From Streptosporangium sandarakinum (GTDB lineage Bacteria; Actinomycetota; Actinomycetes; Streptosporangiales; Streptosporangiaceae): a stretch of 64,000 nt of DNA. This document shows, one piece after another, positions 22,876 to 31,358 of the stretch; the stretch's first letter is position 1, and every line of letters begins with the position of its first letter. Under the pieces are notes generated by a model, which made no database searches, was not told the DNA's origin, and was given only the letters and a program-made list of their open reading frames with translations. The stretch is taken from assembly GCF_013409935.1 (NCBI RefSeq), contig NZ_JACCCO010000001.1:2356001-2420000 (forward strand), in the 5' to 3' direction. Both the position numbers and the translations under genes were made by a program.

Positions 22876-23742
22876 TCAGACCGCGTCCGTCAGCGCCGCG
22901 AACTCCTCGTCGCTCAGCTCCAGGGTCGCCGCGGCGACGTTCTCCTCCAGGTGCGCCACCGAGGAGGTGCCCGGGATGGGCAGCATCACCGGCGAGCGCC
23001 GCAGCAGCCAGGCCAGCGCGAGCTGCGACGGCGTGGCGTCGTGCCGTTTGGCCAGGGCGTCCAGCGGGCCGCCCTCCCTGGCCAGCTCGCCGGTCGCGAG
23101 CGGGAACCACGGGATGAAGGCCAGGCCGTTCGCCTCGCAGCGCGCGAGGACCGGATCGGCGTCGCGCGCGGCGAGGTTGTAGAGGTTCTGCACCGAGACG
23201 ATCGTCGCCGTCTCACCGGCCCGCTCCAGTTCCTCGACGCCGACCTCGCTGAGGCCGATGTGGCGGATCTTGCCCTCCCGCTGGAGCGCGGCCAGCTCGC
23301 CGACCTGGTCGGCCAGGGGCACCATGGGGTCGACGCGGTGCAGCTGGAGCAGGTCGATCCGCTCGACGCCGAGGTGGCGCAGGCTCAGCTCGACCTGCTG
23401 GCGCAGGTACTCGGGCCGGCCCACCGGGCGCCAGTCGTCGGGACCGGAGCGGGTCAGGCCGGCCTTGGTGGCGATCACCAGGTCGTCCGGGTACGGGTGC
23501 AGGGCCTTCCTGATGAGCATCTCGGACACGAACGGGCCGTAGGAGTCGGCGGTGTCGATGAAGTTCACGCCCAGCTCGACCGCGCGGCGGAGCACCCGTA
23601 CGGCCTCCTCCGGGTCGCGCGGCTCGCCCCAGACCCCCTTGCCGGTGAGCTGCATGGCGCCGTAGCCGAGGCGGTTGACGGTGAGGTCGCCCCCGATGGC
23701 GAACCGGCCGGAGGCGTCCGCGGGACGGGTCGTGGTGGTCAT
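22876..23742 (-). CDS. Aldo/keto reductase
   Basis: A 288-aa NADPH-dependent reductase with a TIM-barrel fold. The catalytic tetrad is visible: Asp and Tyr in [10 protein letters not shown], Lys in VIATKAGL and His in LLQLHRVD. The coenzyme loop region near the C-terminus reads [17 protein letters not shown]. The N-terminal [10 protein letters not shown] is typical of AKRs of the YghZ/PdxI-like group. Substrate unknown. Convergent with the broken sugar-transport operon and separate from the operon to its right. Confidence 0.9.
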   Translation of the reverse strand: MTTTTRPADASGRFAIGGDLTVNRLGYGAMQLTGKGVWGEPRDPEEAVRVLRRAVELGVNFIDTADSYGPFVSEMLIRKALHPYPDDLVIATKAGLTRSGPDDWRPVGRPEYLRQQVELSLRHLGVERIDLLQLHRVDPMVPLADQVGELAALQREGKIRHIGLSEVGVEELERAGETATIVSVQNLYNLAARDADPVLARCEANGLAFIPWFPLATGELAREGGPLDALAKRHDATPSQLALAWLLRRSPVMLPIPGTSSVAHLEENVAAATLELSDEEFAALTDAV

Positions 23743-23821
23743 ACGCTGTCTCCCCCAGGAAGCGAAGTGTGAAGATTTGATCGCTTTAGCCCTATAAAGG
23801 GCTACCTGGGGGCGTTACCCG

Positions 23822-24634
23822 CTAAATCCCCTTTTCACCATGGGCGAGCTGGTCGTCGAGGACACGTCTGGCCTGGCGGACGATGGCCTCGTCGACGAAT
23901 CGGCCGTCGGGGAGGGCGACCGCCCCGGTCCCGGCCGCCGCCACGATCTCGCGGGCCGCCGCGACCTCCTCCTCACCGGGGCGGTAGGCGTCGCGGATGA
24001 CCGGGAGCTGGGCCGGGTGGATGGCGGCCCGTCCGCGGAAGCCCATGGCCCGGCCGGCGCGGCACGACTCGGCCAGACCTTCGAGGTCGCGGAAGTCGGT
24101 GTAGACCGACTGGGCCGGCGCGGGCAGCCCGGCGGCCCGGGCGGCGACCACCAGCCGCGACCGCGCCCAGGACAGCCCCGCCTCGTCGCTGACGCCCAGG
24201 TCGGCCCGCAGGTCGGCCTCCCCCAGGCCGATGCTCGCCACCGCCGGGTCGGCCGAGGCGATCTCGTAGGCCCGTTCAAGGCCGAGAGCGGACTCGATGA
24301 GCGGGTGCAGCTCGGCGCCCGGCACGGCGGCGGCGACGTCGCGCATCTGACCGGCCGACTCGGCCTTGGGCACGCGGATGCCGGCCGTACCCGCGGCCAG
24401 GGCGCCGACGGCGCGCAGGTCGGCCTGGCCCCAGGCGGTGCGGGTGTCGTTGATCCGGACCTGCACGCGCGGCCGCGGGGTGGCGAGCAGCGCCACGACC
24501 TCGGCCCTGGCCAGGTCCTTGTTGCCGGGGGCGACGGCGTCCTCCAGGTCGACGATCACCACGTCGGCCGGGCCGGCGAGCGCCTTGGCCACCAGGTCCG
24601 GCCGCTCGGCGGGCGCGTACAACCAGGTCAGCAT
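23822..24634 (-). CDS. HpcH/HpaI/CitE-family CoA-ester lyase
   Basis: A 270-aa TIM-barrel protein, last gene of the large operon. VIVDLEDAVAPGNKDLAR, VRINDTRTAWGQADL, the Glu in HPLIESALGL and the Asp of GLGEADLRADLG are the CitE-type metal and CoA-ester-binding segments. Such enzymes cleave malyl-, citramalyl- or similar 3-hydroxyacyl-CoA into acetyl-CoA or a related CoA ester and a keto acid. Its ATG overlaps the CoA-transferase stop, so the two should act in sequence: activation, then cleavage. The substrate is not predicted. Confidence 0.87.
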   Translation of the reverse strand: MLTWLYAPAERPDLVAKALAGPADVVIVDLEDAVAPGNKDLARAEVVALLATPRPRVQVRINDTRTAWGQADLRAVGALAAGTAGIRVPKAESAGQMRDVAAAVPGAELHPLIESALGLERAYEIASADPAVASIGLGEADLRADLGVSDEAGLSWARSRLVVAARAAGLPAPAQSVYTDFRDLEGLAESCRAGRAMGFRGRAAIHPAQLPVIRDAYRPGEEEVAAAREIVAAAGTGAVALPDGRFVDEAIVRQARRVLDDQLAHGEKGI

Positions 24635-25806
24635 CACACCACTCCCCTGTCGCGCAGCGCCTCGATCTCGGCGGGCGAGAGCCCCGCCTCCGTCAGGACG
24701 CCGATCGTGTCCGCGCCGTGGGCGCGGCCGGTCCAGCGGATCTCGCCGGGGGTGTCCGACAGCCGGAACATGACGTTCTGCATCCGCAGCGGTCCCAGCT
24801 CGGGGTCCTCCACGGTGGTCACGGCGTCCAGGGCGGCGATCTGCGGATCGGCCAGCACGTCGCGCACGTCGTAGACGGGCGCCACCGCGGCCTGCGCCTC
24901 CTCGAAGGCGGCGAGCACCTCCTCGCGGGTGCGCGCGCCGACCCACGCGGCGACGGCCTCGTCCAGTTCGGCGGCGTGCTCGGCCCGTCCCGCCCCGGTG
25001 GCGAACCACGGCTCGGTGATGTACTCCGGCCGCCCGACCAGGCGCATGACACGCTCGGCGATGTTCTGCGCCGAGGTGGACACCGCGACCCAGGAGCCGT
25101 CCGCGCACCGGTAGGTGTTGCGCGGCGCGTTGTTGACCGACCGGTTGCCGGTGCGGGGCGGCACGATCCCGAGCCGATCGTAGATCGTCGGCTGCGCGCC
25201 GAGCACGGTCAGGATCGGCTCGATGATCGACATGTCGACGACCTGCCCGGAGCCCCCGGACCCGCGCGCGTGGAGCGCCGTCATCACGGCGTAGGCGGTC
25301 GCGAGCGCGCAGATGCCGTCGGCCAGGCCGAACGGCGGCAGCGTCGGCGGCCCGTCCGGCTCGCCGGTCATCGCGGCGAACCCGCTCATCGCCTCGGCCA
25401 GCGTGCCGAAGCCGGGCCGTCTCGCGTACGGGCCGAACTGGCCGAACCCGGTGACGCGGGCGAGCACCAGGCGCGGGTTGACCTCGCGGAGCCGGTCGTA
25501 GGAGAGGTTCCACCGCTCCAGCGTTCCCGGGCGGAAGTTCTCGATGATCACATCGGCGTCACGCGCCAGGGTGAGGAGCAGGTCCTGGCCCTCGGGCACC
25601 GACAGGTCGATGGTGATCGTCCGCTTGTTGCGGCCCAGCATCTTCCACCACAGGCCGCCGGGTCCGTGTCCCCGCGAGGAATCCGGTTTGGCGGGATGCT
25701 CCACCTTGATGACCTCGGCGCCGAAGTCGCCGAGCATCATGGCCGCCATCGGTCCCGCGAACAGCGTCGCGAGGTCGAGGACGCGGATCCCTTCCAGGGC
25801 TTTCAC
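24634..25806 (-). CDS. CaiB/BaiF family (class III) CoA-transferase
   Basis: A 390-aa enzyme. EGIRVLDLATLFAGPMAAMM, FGAEVIKVEHP, NKRTITIDLS, and DVIIENFRPGTLERW are class III signatures. The catalytic Asp is likely in PFGLADGICALA. It moves CoA from a donor ester onto an organic acid. It is coupled to the CitE-type lyase by a 4-base overlap. A 177-bp gap with 19-bp repeats separates it from the ribokinase gene upstream, so this pair may be a separable module of the operon. Confidence 0.9.
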   Translation of the reverse strand: MKALEGIRVLDLATLFAGPMAAMMLGDFGAEVIKVEHPAKPDSSRGHGPGGLWWKMLGRNKRTITIDLSVPEGQDLLLTLARDADVIIENFRPGTLERWNLSYDRLREVNPRLVLARVTGFGQFGPYARRPGFGTLAEAMSGFAAMTGEPDGPPTLPPFGLADGICALATAYAVMTALHARGSGGSGQVVDMSIIEPILTVLGAQPTIYDRLGIVPPRTGNRSVNNAPRNTYRCADGSWVAVSTSAQNIAERVMRLVGRPEYITEPWFATGAGRAEHAAELDEAVAAWVGARTREEVLAAFEEAQAAVAPVYDVRDVLADPQIAALDAVTTVEDPELGPLRMQNVMFRLSDTPGEIRWTGRAHGADTIGVLTEAGLSPAEIEALRDRGVV

Positions 25807-25890
25807 TGTCGTTCCTCCAGATTCACGGCGCGTCCCCCGGCCGGGGCGGCCGGAACCGGTGTCCGGTGGCCGTCCGGGCCCGGGGCGCGA

Positions 25891-25942
25891 CGGGTTCGGC
25901 GTTCGGCGGCGGGTTGGGTGTTCAGTGGCGGGTTGGGCGTCC
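25891..25942. repeat. Three 19-bp tandem repeats in the operon gap
   Basis: CGGGTTCGGCGTTC, CGGGTTGGGTGTTC and CGGGTTGGGCGTCC start at 25891, 25910 and 25929, exactly 19 bp apart. They lie in the only sizeable gap of the minus-strand operon (25807-25983), between the ribokinase and the CoA-transferase. They could form protein-binding sites or simply be slippage repeats. Confidence 0.6.
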
Positions 25943-25983
25943 GGACGGGACTTCCGGGCGCCGCGGGCGGGCTCCGGCGGGGG

Positions 25984-26859
25984 TCATCGGAGCGCCGCGT
26001 CGATCTCGGCACGGCCGGGCATGGAGGTGCTGGCCCCCTCCCGCTGCACCGACAGGGCCGCCGCCGCGGCGGCGAAACGCAGCGCCTCCTCCTGCGGCCT
26101 GCCCTCGGCGCGCGCCACGGCCAGCGCGCCGACGAAGGTGTCCCCCGCGGCGGTGGTGTCGACCGCCCGCACCGGTACGGCGGGCACGCGCAGCCGCCCG
26201 CCGGCGCGGGAACCGTACAGCGCCCCTTCCGCGCCGAGGGTGATCACCGCTTCGGGGACGAGTTCCAGCAGCGCCTCCAGCGCCTCCCGCGGATCGGCGA
26301 GGCCGGTGAGCGCCTCGGCCTCGTGCTCGTTCGGCACGATCAGGTCCACGGCGTCGAGCAGCTCCCGGGGCAGTTCCCGGGCGGGGGCCGGGGTGAGGAC
26401 GACGGGGACCCGCGCCTGGCGGGCGGCGGACACCACGGCCTCCATGGGCAGTTCGAGCTGGAGCAGCAGCGCGTCGGAGCGGGCGATGACCGCGAGATCC
26501 TCCGCCGAGGGGGCGGTGACGGCGCCGTTCGCACCGGGGACCACGATGATCGAGTTGCCGCCGTCGTCGTCGACGACGATGTGGGCGACGCCGGAGGAAC
26601 CCGGCACGACCCGGAGGCGGCTGACGTCGACGCCCGCCGATCCGAGCGTCTCGCGTACGACGGGCCCGAAGGCGTCGTCCCCGACCGCGCCCATGAACGC
26701 GACGTCGGCGCCGGCCCGGGCCGCGGCGACGGCCTGGTTCGCCCCCTTGCCGCCGGGGACGGCGGCGAACGCCCGCCCGGTGACCGTCTCGCCGCGTTTC
26801 GGCACGACCGGGGTGTAGGCCACCAGGTCCATGTTGGCGCTGCCGAAGACCGAGATCAT
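25984..26859 (-). CDS. rbsK: PfkB-family sugar kinase, ribokinase-like
   Basis: A 291-aa kinase. The N-terminal PfkB signature is VPGGKGANQAVAAARAGADV, preceded by GSANMDLVAYTP as in ribokinase. The C-terminal catalytic signature is AVDTTAAGDTFVGALAV, where the Asp is the base. LIVPNEHEAEALTG also matches RbsK. It would phosphorylate a pentose such as ribose at O5. The ATG overlaps the stop of an ADP-ribosylglycohydrolase-family gene, so the sugar it phosphorylates is probably released by those hydrolases. Confidence 0.9.
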   Translation of the reverse strand: MISVFGSANMDLVAYTPVVPKRGETVTGRAFAAVPGGKGANQAVAAARAGADVAFMGAVGDDAFGPVVRETLGSAGVDVSRLRVVPGSSGVAHIVVDDDGGNSIIVVPGANGAVTAPSAEDLAVIARSDALLLQLELPMEAVVSAARQARVPVVLTPAPARELPRELLDAVDLIVPNEHEAEALTGLADPREALEALLELVPEAVITLGAEGALYGSRAGGRLRVPAVPVRAVDTTAAGDTFVGALAVARAEGRPQEEALRFAAAAAALSVQREGASTSMPGRAEIDAALR

Positions 26860-28220
26860 GCCCTCTCCTCCGCGATGGCCAGGGTGCGGCCGGTGAGCCG
26901 GTCGAAGCCGATGCCGTCGAAGCCCCGCAGGCTGCTGGCCAGCCGGTTCCCCGGCTTCCACCGGTCGGGGACGCCGGAGGCGCCGAGCAGCCCGCCCACG
27001 ATCGAGCCGACCGTCGCCCCGGCCGAGTCGGTGTCCCAGCCGCCGGCGACGGCCCCCGCGATCGACGCCGTGAAGTCGCCGCGCCCGTGGACCAGCGCCG
27101 CCGCGATCAGCGCCGCGTTGTTGATCGTGTGGACCCAGTGCAGGTCGCCGTGGCGTTCGTACAGCCGGTCGACCACCCGCTCGAAGTCCGGCTCCGACGA
27201 GGCGTCCTCGACGGCGTCCCGTACCGCCCGGGCCAGCCGCGACCCGGCCGGCACGACGGAGAGCCCGGCGGCGACCACGTCCTCGACCGAGGAAGCCACG
27301 AGGGAGTGGGCGCACATGGCGGCGACCATCATCGCGCCGTAGACGCCGTTGCCGGTGTGGCTGAGGCGGGCGTCCCGCCAGGCGAGCGCGGCGGCGGCCG
27401 CCGGATCGCCCGGATTGACCCAGCCGTAGACGTCCGCCCTGATCAGGGCGCCGATCCACTCCCGGAACGGGTTGCGGTGCGTCGCGGTGCGGGGCGGCTC
27501 GATCCCGTCGAGCAGGTTGCGGTACGCCGCCCGCTCGGCGGTGAAGACCCGGCCCGCGGGCAGCTCGTCCAGCCACATGGTGGCCACGTCGGCGGTGGTG
27601 AAGTCGCGGCCGAAGCGTTCCAGCAGGGCGAGCCCGAGAAGCGGGAAGTTCAGGTCGTCGTCCTCGGGCACGCCGTCGATGTTCTCGGCGAGCGAGTTGA
27701 CGGCGCTGCGCCTGTTCCACGGCCAGCGGGCCGTCACCTCGTCCGGCAGGCCCACCGCGGTGAACCAGCCGCGGATCGGCCAGTTGCCCGTGGCCTCGGC
27801 GATCTCCCTGATGCCCTCGCGGGGGATCTTCTCCACGGGTTTGCCGAGCACGCATCCGGCGGCGCGTCCCAGCCAGGCGCCGAGCAGCCGGTCGGGGAGC
27901 CGGGCCGGGTCGGCGGCCACGCGGGGGAAGCCCCCGGGGGCGGCCAGGGTGATCTCGGCGAGCCCGGTGGGTTCGGGGAGCGGGGAGGGGATCGCCGCCA
28001 GCTCGTCCAGCAGCGCACCGGCCAGCTCGCGCAGCGCCGGGCCGGCCGGCCGCGGGGAGGCGCCCGCCCTGGGCGGCGCGTCGTGCCCTCCGGCGGCGTG
28101 CCAGCGGGCGGCGAGCGCGGCGGCCTCCGGGAGGCGGCCGTCCTCGGCCGCCTGACGCAGCTCGTGGCCGACCAGGTCCTCCGGCTGCACCCAGGTGAGC
28201 CGGATCAGGCGGTCGGTCAC
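26856..28220 (-). CDS. ADP-ribosylglycohydrolase-family protein 1 (large, with N-terminal extension)
   Basis: A 454-aa protein from the GTG at 28220 (GTGA overlap with the next gene's stop). Residues 1-125 are an extension unlike its paralogues. The family domain begins at LLGAWLGRAAGCVLGKPVE, where the usual GD is GR. The acid patch is PEDDDLNFP, and the C-terminal metal motif is GGWDTDSAGATVGSIVGG (Asp-x-Asp-Ser, intact). The family (DraG/ARH) uses two metals to hydrolyse N- or O-ribosyl bonds. This form is common beside sugar transporters, where the true substrate is unknown. Confidence 0.87.
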   Translation of the reverse strand: MTDRLIRLTWVQPEDLVGHELRQAAEDGRLPEAAALAARWHAAGGHDAPPRAGASPRPAGPALRELAGALLDELAAIPSPLPEPTGLAEITLAAPGGFPRVAADPARLPDRLLGAWLGRAAGCVLGKPVEKIPREGIREIAEATGNWPIRGWFTAVGLPDEVTARWPWNRRSAVNSLAENIDGVPEDDDLNFPLLGLALLERFGRDFTTADVATMWLDELPAGRVFTAERAAYRNLLDGIEPPRTATHRNPFREWIGALIRADVYGWVNPGDPAAAAALAWRDARLSHTGNGVYGAMMVAAMCAHSLVASSVEDVVAAGLSVVPAGSRLARAVRDAVEDASSEPDFERVVDRLYERHGDLHWVHTINNAALIAAALVHGRGDFTASIAGAVAGGWDTDSAGATVGSIVGGLLGASGVPDRWKPGNRLASSLRGFDGIGFDRLTGRTLAIAEERA

Positions 28221-29389
28221 GCCGTCCCTCCCGCCGTAACGTCCCGGATCAGGGAGGCGAAGGCGGCCTCGTGCGCCCGCCGTGCGGCGAGGTCGTCCGC
28301 GTGGACCCGCCGGGCCACCTCGGCGATGGACACGCCGGGGGCCACCAGGTCGATCCTGCTGGCCTCCGCCACCGGACCGAGCCACTCGGACGGCACCGCG
28401 GCGGCTCCGCCGAGCGCCCCGGCGATCGCGCCGCCCATGCTGGCGATCGAGTCGGCGTCGCGGCCGTAGTTGACCCCGCCGAGCACGGTCTCGCGGTAGT
28501 CGCCCTTCGCGATGAGCAGGAACGCGAGCGCCAGCGGGATCTCCTCGATACTGTGCAGGCGGCTCGGCCGGCGGGCACCGAGGCCCTGGTCGCGGTAGGT
28601 GTCGGCGACGGTGTCGTAGGGGGCGACGGCCTCGCGCAGGGCGTCGAAGGAGCCCTCCCAGTGGTCGAGGCCGCGGGCGCGGTCGCAGACGGCCTCGATG
28701 GCGGCCCGCGTGCCGTCCTTGGCGAGCCGCAGGCAGGTCGCGACCACCGAGTCGGGGGTCGCGCCCGGGCGCATGGCCTCGGCGACGGCGGCGGCCAGCA
28801 CTCCGGCGGCCTCCCGGCCGTAGCTGGACTGGTGGGCGCCGGCCAGGTCGATCGCCTCGGCGTACGCCCCGTCCGGGTCGGCCGCGTTGACGATGCCGAC
28901 GGGTGCCATGTACATCGCGGCACCGCAGTTGACGATGTTGCCGACGCCGGCCTCACGCGGGTCCACGTGGCCGTAGTGCAGGCGCAGGACCAGCCACTTC
29001 TCGGCGAGGAAGACCCGCTGCAGGGGCAGCGCCTCGGCCTCCAGCTCGGGGATCCAGCGCTTCTCGCCCATCATCTCGGGCACCAGGTGCTCGGCCGCCG
29101 CGTACGCGTCGAGATGACCGCCCACCTTCTCGTAGACGCGGATGAGGGCGTGGGTCATGAGGGTGTCGTCGGTGACGTGGCCGTCGCCCTTGTGGTAGGG
29201 CGCGATGGGACGGGCGTTACGCCAGTCCTCGAAGTACGGCGGGACGATGCCCGTCACGTGGCCGCCGTAGCGCCGGCGTATCTGCTCGGGCGTCCAGCCC
29301 TCGGTCGCGCCGCCGATCGCGTCGCCGACCGCGGCGCCCGCCACGCATCCGACGGCCTTGTCGGTCAGCAGGTCCTCCAGCGGCGTCAT
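28217..29389 (-). CDS. ADP-ribosylglycohydrolase-family protein 2
   Basis: A 390-aa protein with all family motifs intact: VGDAIGGATEGWTPEQI near the N-terminus, the metal-binding TDDT in GHVTDDTLMTHAL, and GRDADSIASMGGAIAGAL near residue 330. A 30-residue insertion with EDWRNARPIAPYHKGDG precedes the TDDT motif. The ATG overlaps the next gene's stop by 4 bases. Of the four paralogues this is one of the two most likely to be an active ribosyl hydrolase. Confidence 0.9.
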   Translation of the reverse strand: MTPLEDLLTDKAVGCVAGAAVGDAIGGATEGWTPEQIRRRYGGHVTGIVPPYFEDWRNARPIAPYHKGDGHVTDDTLMTHALIRVYEKVGGHLDAYAAAEHLVPEMMGEKRWIPELEAEALPLQRVFLAEKWLVLRLHYGHVDPREAGVGNIVNCGAAMYMAPVGIVNAADPDGAYAEAIDLAGAHQSSYGREAAGVLAAAVAEAMRPGATPDSVVATCLRLAKDGTRAAIEAVCDRARGLDHWEGSFDALREAVAPYDTVADTYRDQGLGARRPSRLHSIEEIPLALAFLLIAKGDYRETVLGGVNYGRDADSIASMGGAIAGALGGAAAVPSEWLGPVAEASRIDLVAPGVSIAEVARRVHADDLAARRAHEAAFASLIRDVTAGGTA

Positions 29390-30357
29390 GCCAGTCCTCC
29401 AGCGATGTCGATGAGATCCGTTCCGGCCAGATCGGGGATGCCGCAGCCGACCAGTGTGCGGGCCGTGGCGCACCAGCCCTCCGGCAGGGCCTGGTAGCCG
29501 GTGTGCGCCCCGGTGAGAGCCCCGGCCAGCGCCGGAGCGGAGTCGGCGAGCGACGACAGGCACGCGGCGGCGGGCACGGCCGCGCTCAGCGCGCCCGCGG
29601 ACACCTCCGCGAGCGCCAGGGCGGCGGCGACCGTCTGGGCGGCCGCGACGCCGTAGCTGTAGACGTGGTCCAGCAGGGCCGCGTCGAGGGCCGGGACCGC
29701 CGCGAAGGGGTCGCCCGCCTCGCGTGCCACCGCGAGCGCCGTCCGGGTCATGTGGCCGATCGCGGTGTCCTCGGGCAGCTCGGCCAGGGCCGCCTCCACG
29801 GCCGAGGGCATCGGCCCGCCCGCGACGAGCTCCGCGATCGCCGCCGCCATCGCCGCGGCGGCGTGGACGCCGTCCCCGGCGTTGGTGACCGAGGCGTCGG
29901 CCCGCGGGTCGGCGCTGGCCGCCCCGAAGGCGACGGCCCGGATCGCCGCCGCGTCGTCGAAGAAGTGCGGGTTGTCGTGCCCGCTGGCGGGCGGCCGCTT
30001 GCCGGCGGCCAGGTTGTCGAGCGCCGAGCGTACCGAGATCCGTACCCGCAGGTCGGAGCGCTCCGCGAGCCTGCCGAACGCCTCCGCCCGGTCCTCGTGG
30101 ATCGTCAGCGCGGTCCAGGCCAGCCACTCGGCGTCGTCGGACGGCCCGATCGCCAGCGGCTCGACCGGCTGGTTCAGTGAGAACGGCACGGGCAGCGTGG
30201 TGACCCGGTGCTCCTCGGCGAAGGCGTCCAGCTCCCGCTCCAGCCGCCTGCTCCAGGGCGCCAGCAGGGTGGAGCGGTGCCGCGCCGACGGCCAGCCGGC
30301 CGCGTCGCCGATCGCGAGGCCGACGAAGGCGCCGCGGATCCTGTCCCCCGATGACAT
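29386..30357 (-). CDS. ADP-ribosylglycohydrolase-family protein 3 (degenerate metal motif)
   Basis: A 323-aa protein. GAFVGLAIGDAAGWPSARHR is the N-terminal family motif, and the acid patch reads PSDDAEWLAWT. The C-terminal motif is SLADSAPALAGALTGA where relatives have RDTDTVAA, so the first metal Asp is replaced by Leu. It may be a regulatory or binding member, or have altered metal use. A strong GAGGAGAG lies before the ATG at 30357, 38 bases after the preceding stop. Confidence 0.85.
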   Translation of the reverse strand: MSSGDRIRGAFVGLAIGDAAGWPSARHRSTLLAPWSRRLERELDAFAEEHRVTTLPVPFSLNQPVEPLAIGPSDDAEWLAWTALTIHEDRAEAFGRLAERSDLRVRISVRSALDNLAAGKRPPASGHDNPHFFDDAAAIRAVAFGAASADPRADASVTNAGDGVHAAAAMAAAIAELVAGGPMPSAVEAALAELPEDTAIGHMTRTALAVAREAGDPFAAVPALDAALLDHVYSYGVAAAQTVAAALALAEVSAGALSAAVPAAACLSSLADSAPALAGALTGAHTGYQALPEGWCATARTLVGCGIPDLAGTDLIDIAGGLA

Positions 30358-30395
30358 GTCTCTCCTCTACTTCTCGTACCGGCCCGCGGACACGC

Positions 30396-31358
30396 TCACG
30401 CCACCCTCCCCGTCGCCGCCACCAGGTCGGTGGCCGCGTCGAGCACGTGCCGCCCGGCGACGACCGGGAGGCACCTTCCCGTGGCCGGGCCGATCTCCGC
30501 GGCCCAGCGTTCCGGAACGGCGGCCTCGCCGCGCCCCGCCCCCGCGAGGGCGCCCGCGATGGCCGCGGTCGTGTCGGCGTCCCTGCCGAGGTTGGCGGCG
30601 GAGACGACGGACCCCTCCACCTCTCCGGCCCCCATGAGGTAACCGGCGAAGGCGAGGGCGACAGCCTCGGGCGCGAGGTCCGTCCAGGGGTAGTGGCGCA
30701 CCACCACGGCCGCGTACAGCTCCTCCACCGAGCCGGTGGCGACGGCCTCGACGGCGGCCCGCAGGTTGCGGGAGGTCCAGGAGTCCTCGGGGACGGCGGC
30801 GATCCCGGCCTGGACGACCTCGCCGGGGGCGGCGCCGGTCATCGCGACGGCCACCGCCGCCGCGACCGCCTGGCCTCCGTACACGCCCTCGCCGCTGTTG
30901 CTCACCACGCCGTCCACCGCCACCAGCCGGGCCGCCTCCGCGGGACGGCCGGCGGCGAAGATCCCGTACGGCGCGGCGCGCATGGCCAGCCCGTCCGACC
31001 ATCCGTGCGGGTGCCACAGGCCGGACAGCGGCGGGGTGAGGCCCCGGCGGAGCGCCTGGATCGCGCCGAGCTCGGAGAAGCCCGCGCCCCGCATCGGACC
31101 GTCGATGCCCGGGATGATCTGCTCGCGGTACTCCCTGGCCACGTCGGCGGGGGTCATCGCCGCGCCGTACCGGCAGAGCAGGGAGGCCGCGAAGAGGGTG
31201 TACTCGGTGTCGTCGGTGCCGCCTTTGCCGGGCTCGATCTCGGTGAGACGGCCCCAGCGCCGGGCGATCTCCTCCGGGGCGAGGTTCTCGGCGGGGCGCC
31301 CGAGGGCGTCGCCGGCCGCGAGGCCGAGCAGGCACCCCCGGGCGCGGGTCAGCATCAC
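30396..31358 (-). CDS. ADP-ribosylglycohydrolase-family protein 4
   Basis: A 320-aa protein with intact motifs: ARGCLLGLAAGDALGRPAEN, GGTDDTEYTLF near residue 50, and NLGRDADTTAAIAGALAGA near 260. First hydrolase after the binding-protein gene, whose stop it overlaps. Starts are a GTG at 31358 directly followed by an ATG at 31355. By motif it should be an active dinuclear-metal glycohydrolase. Confidence 0.9.
   Translation of the reverse strand: MMLTRARGCLLGLAAGDALGRPAENLAPEEIARRWGRLTEIEPGKGGTDDTEYTLFAASLLCRYGAAMTPADVAREYREQIIPGIDGPMRGAGFSELGAIQALRRGLTPPLSGLWHPHGWSDGLAMRAAPYGIFAAGRPAEAARLVAVDGVVSNSGEGVYGGQAVAAAVAVAMTGAAPGEVVQAGIAAVPEDSWTSRNLRAAVEAVATGSVEELYAAVVVRHYPWTDLAPEAVALAFAGYLMGAGEVEGSVVSAANLGRDADTTAAIAGALAGAGRGEAAVPERWAAEIGPATGRCLPVVAGRHVLDAATDLVAATGRVA

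Noticed and set aside
22384-23772. Plus-strand continuation of the second permease frame to 23772
   Set aside because: After residue 141 it is antisense to the aldo/keto reductase and passes through a terminator hairpin; composition is shadow-like.
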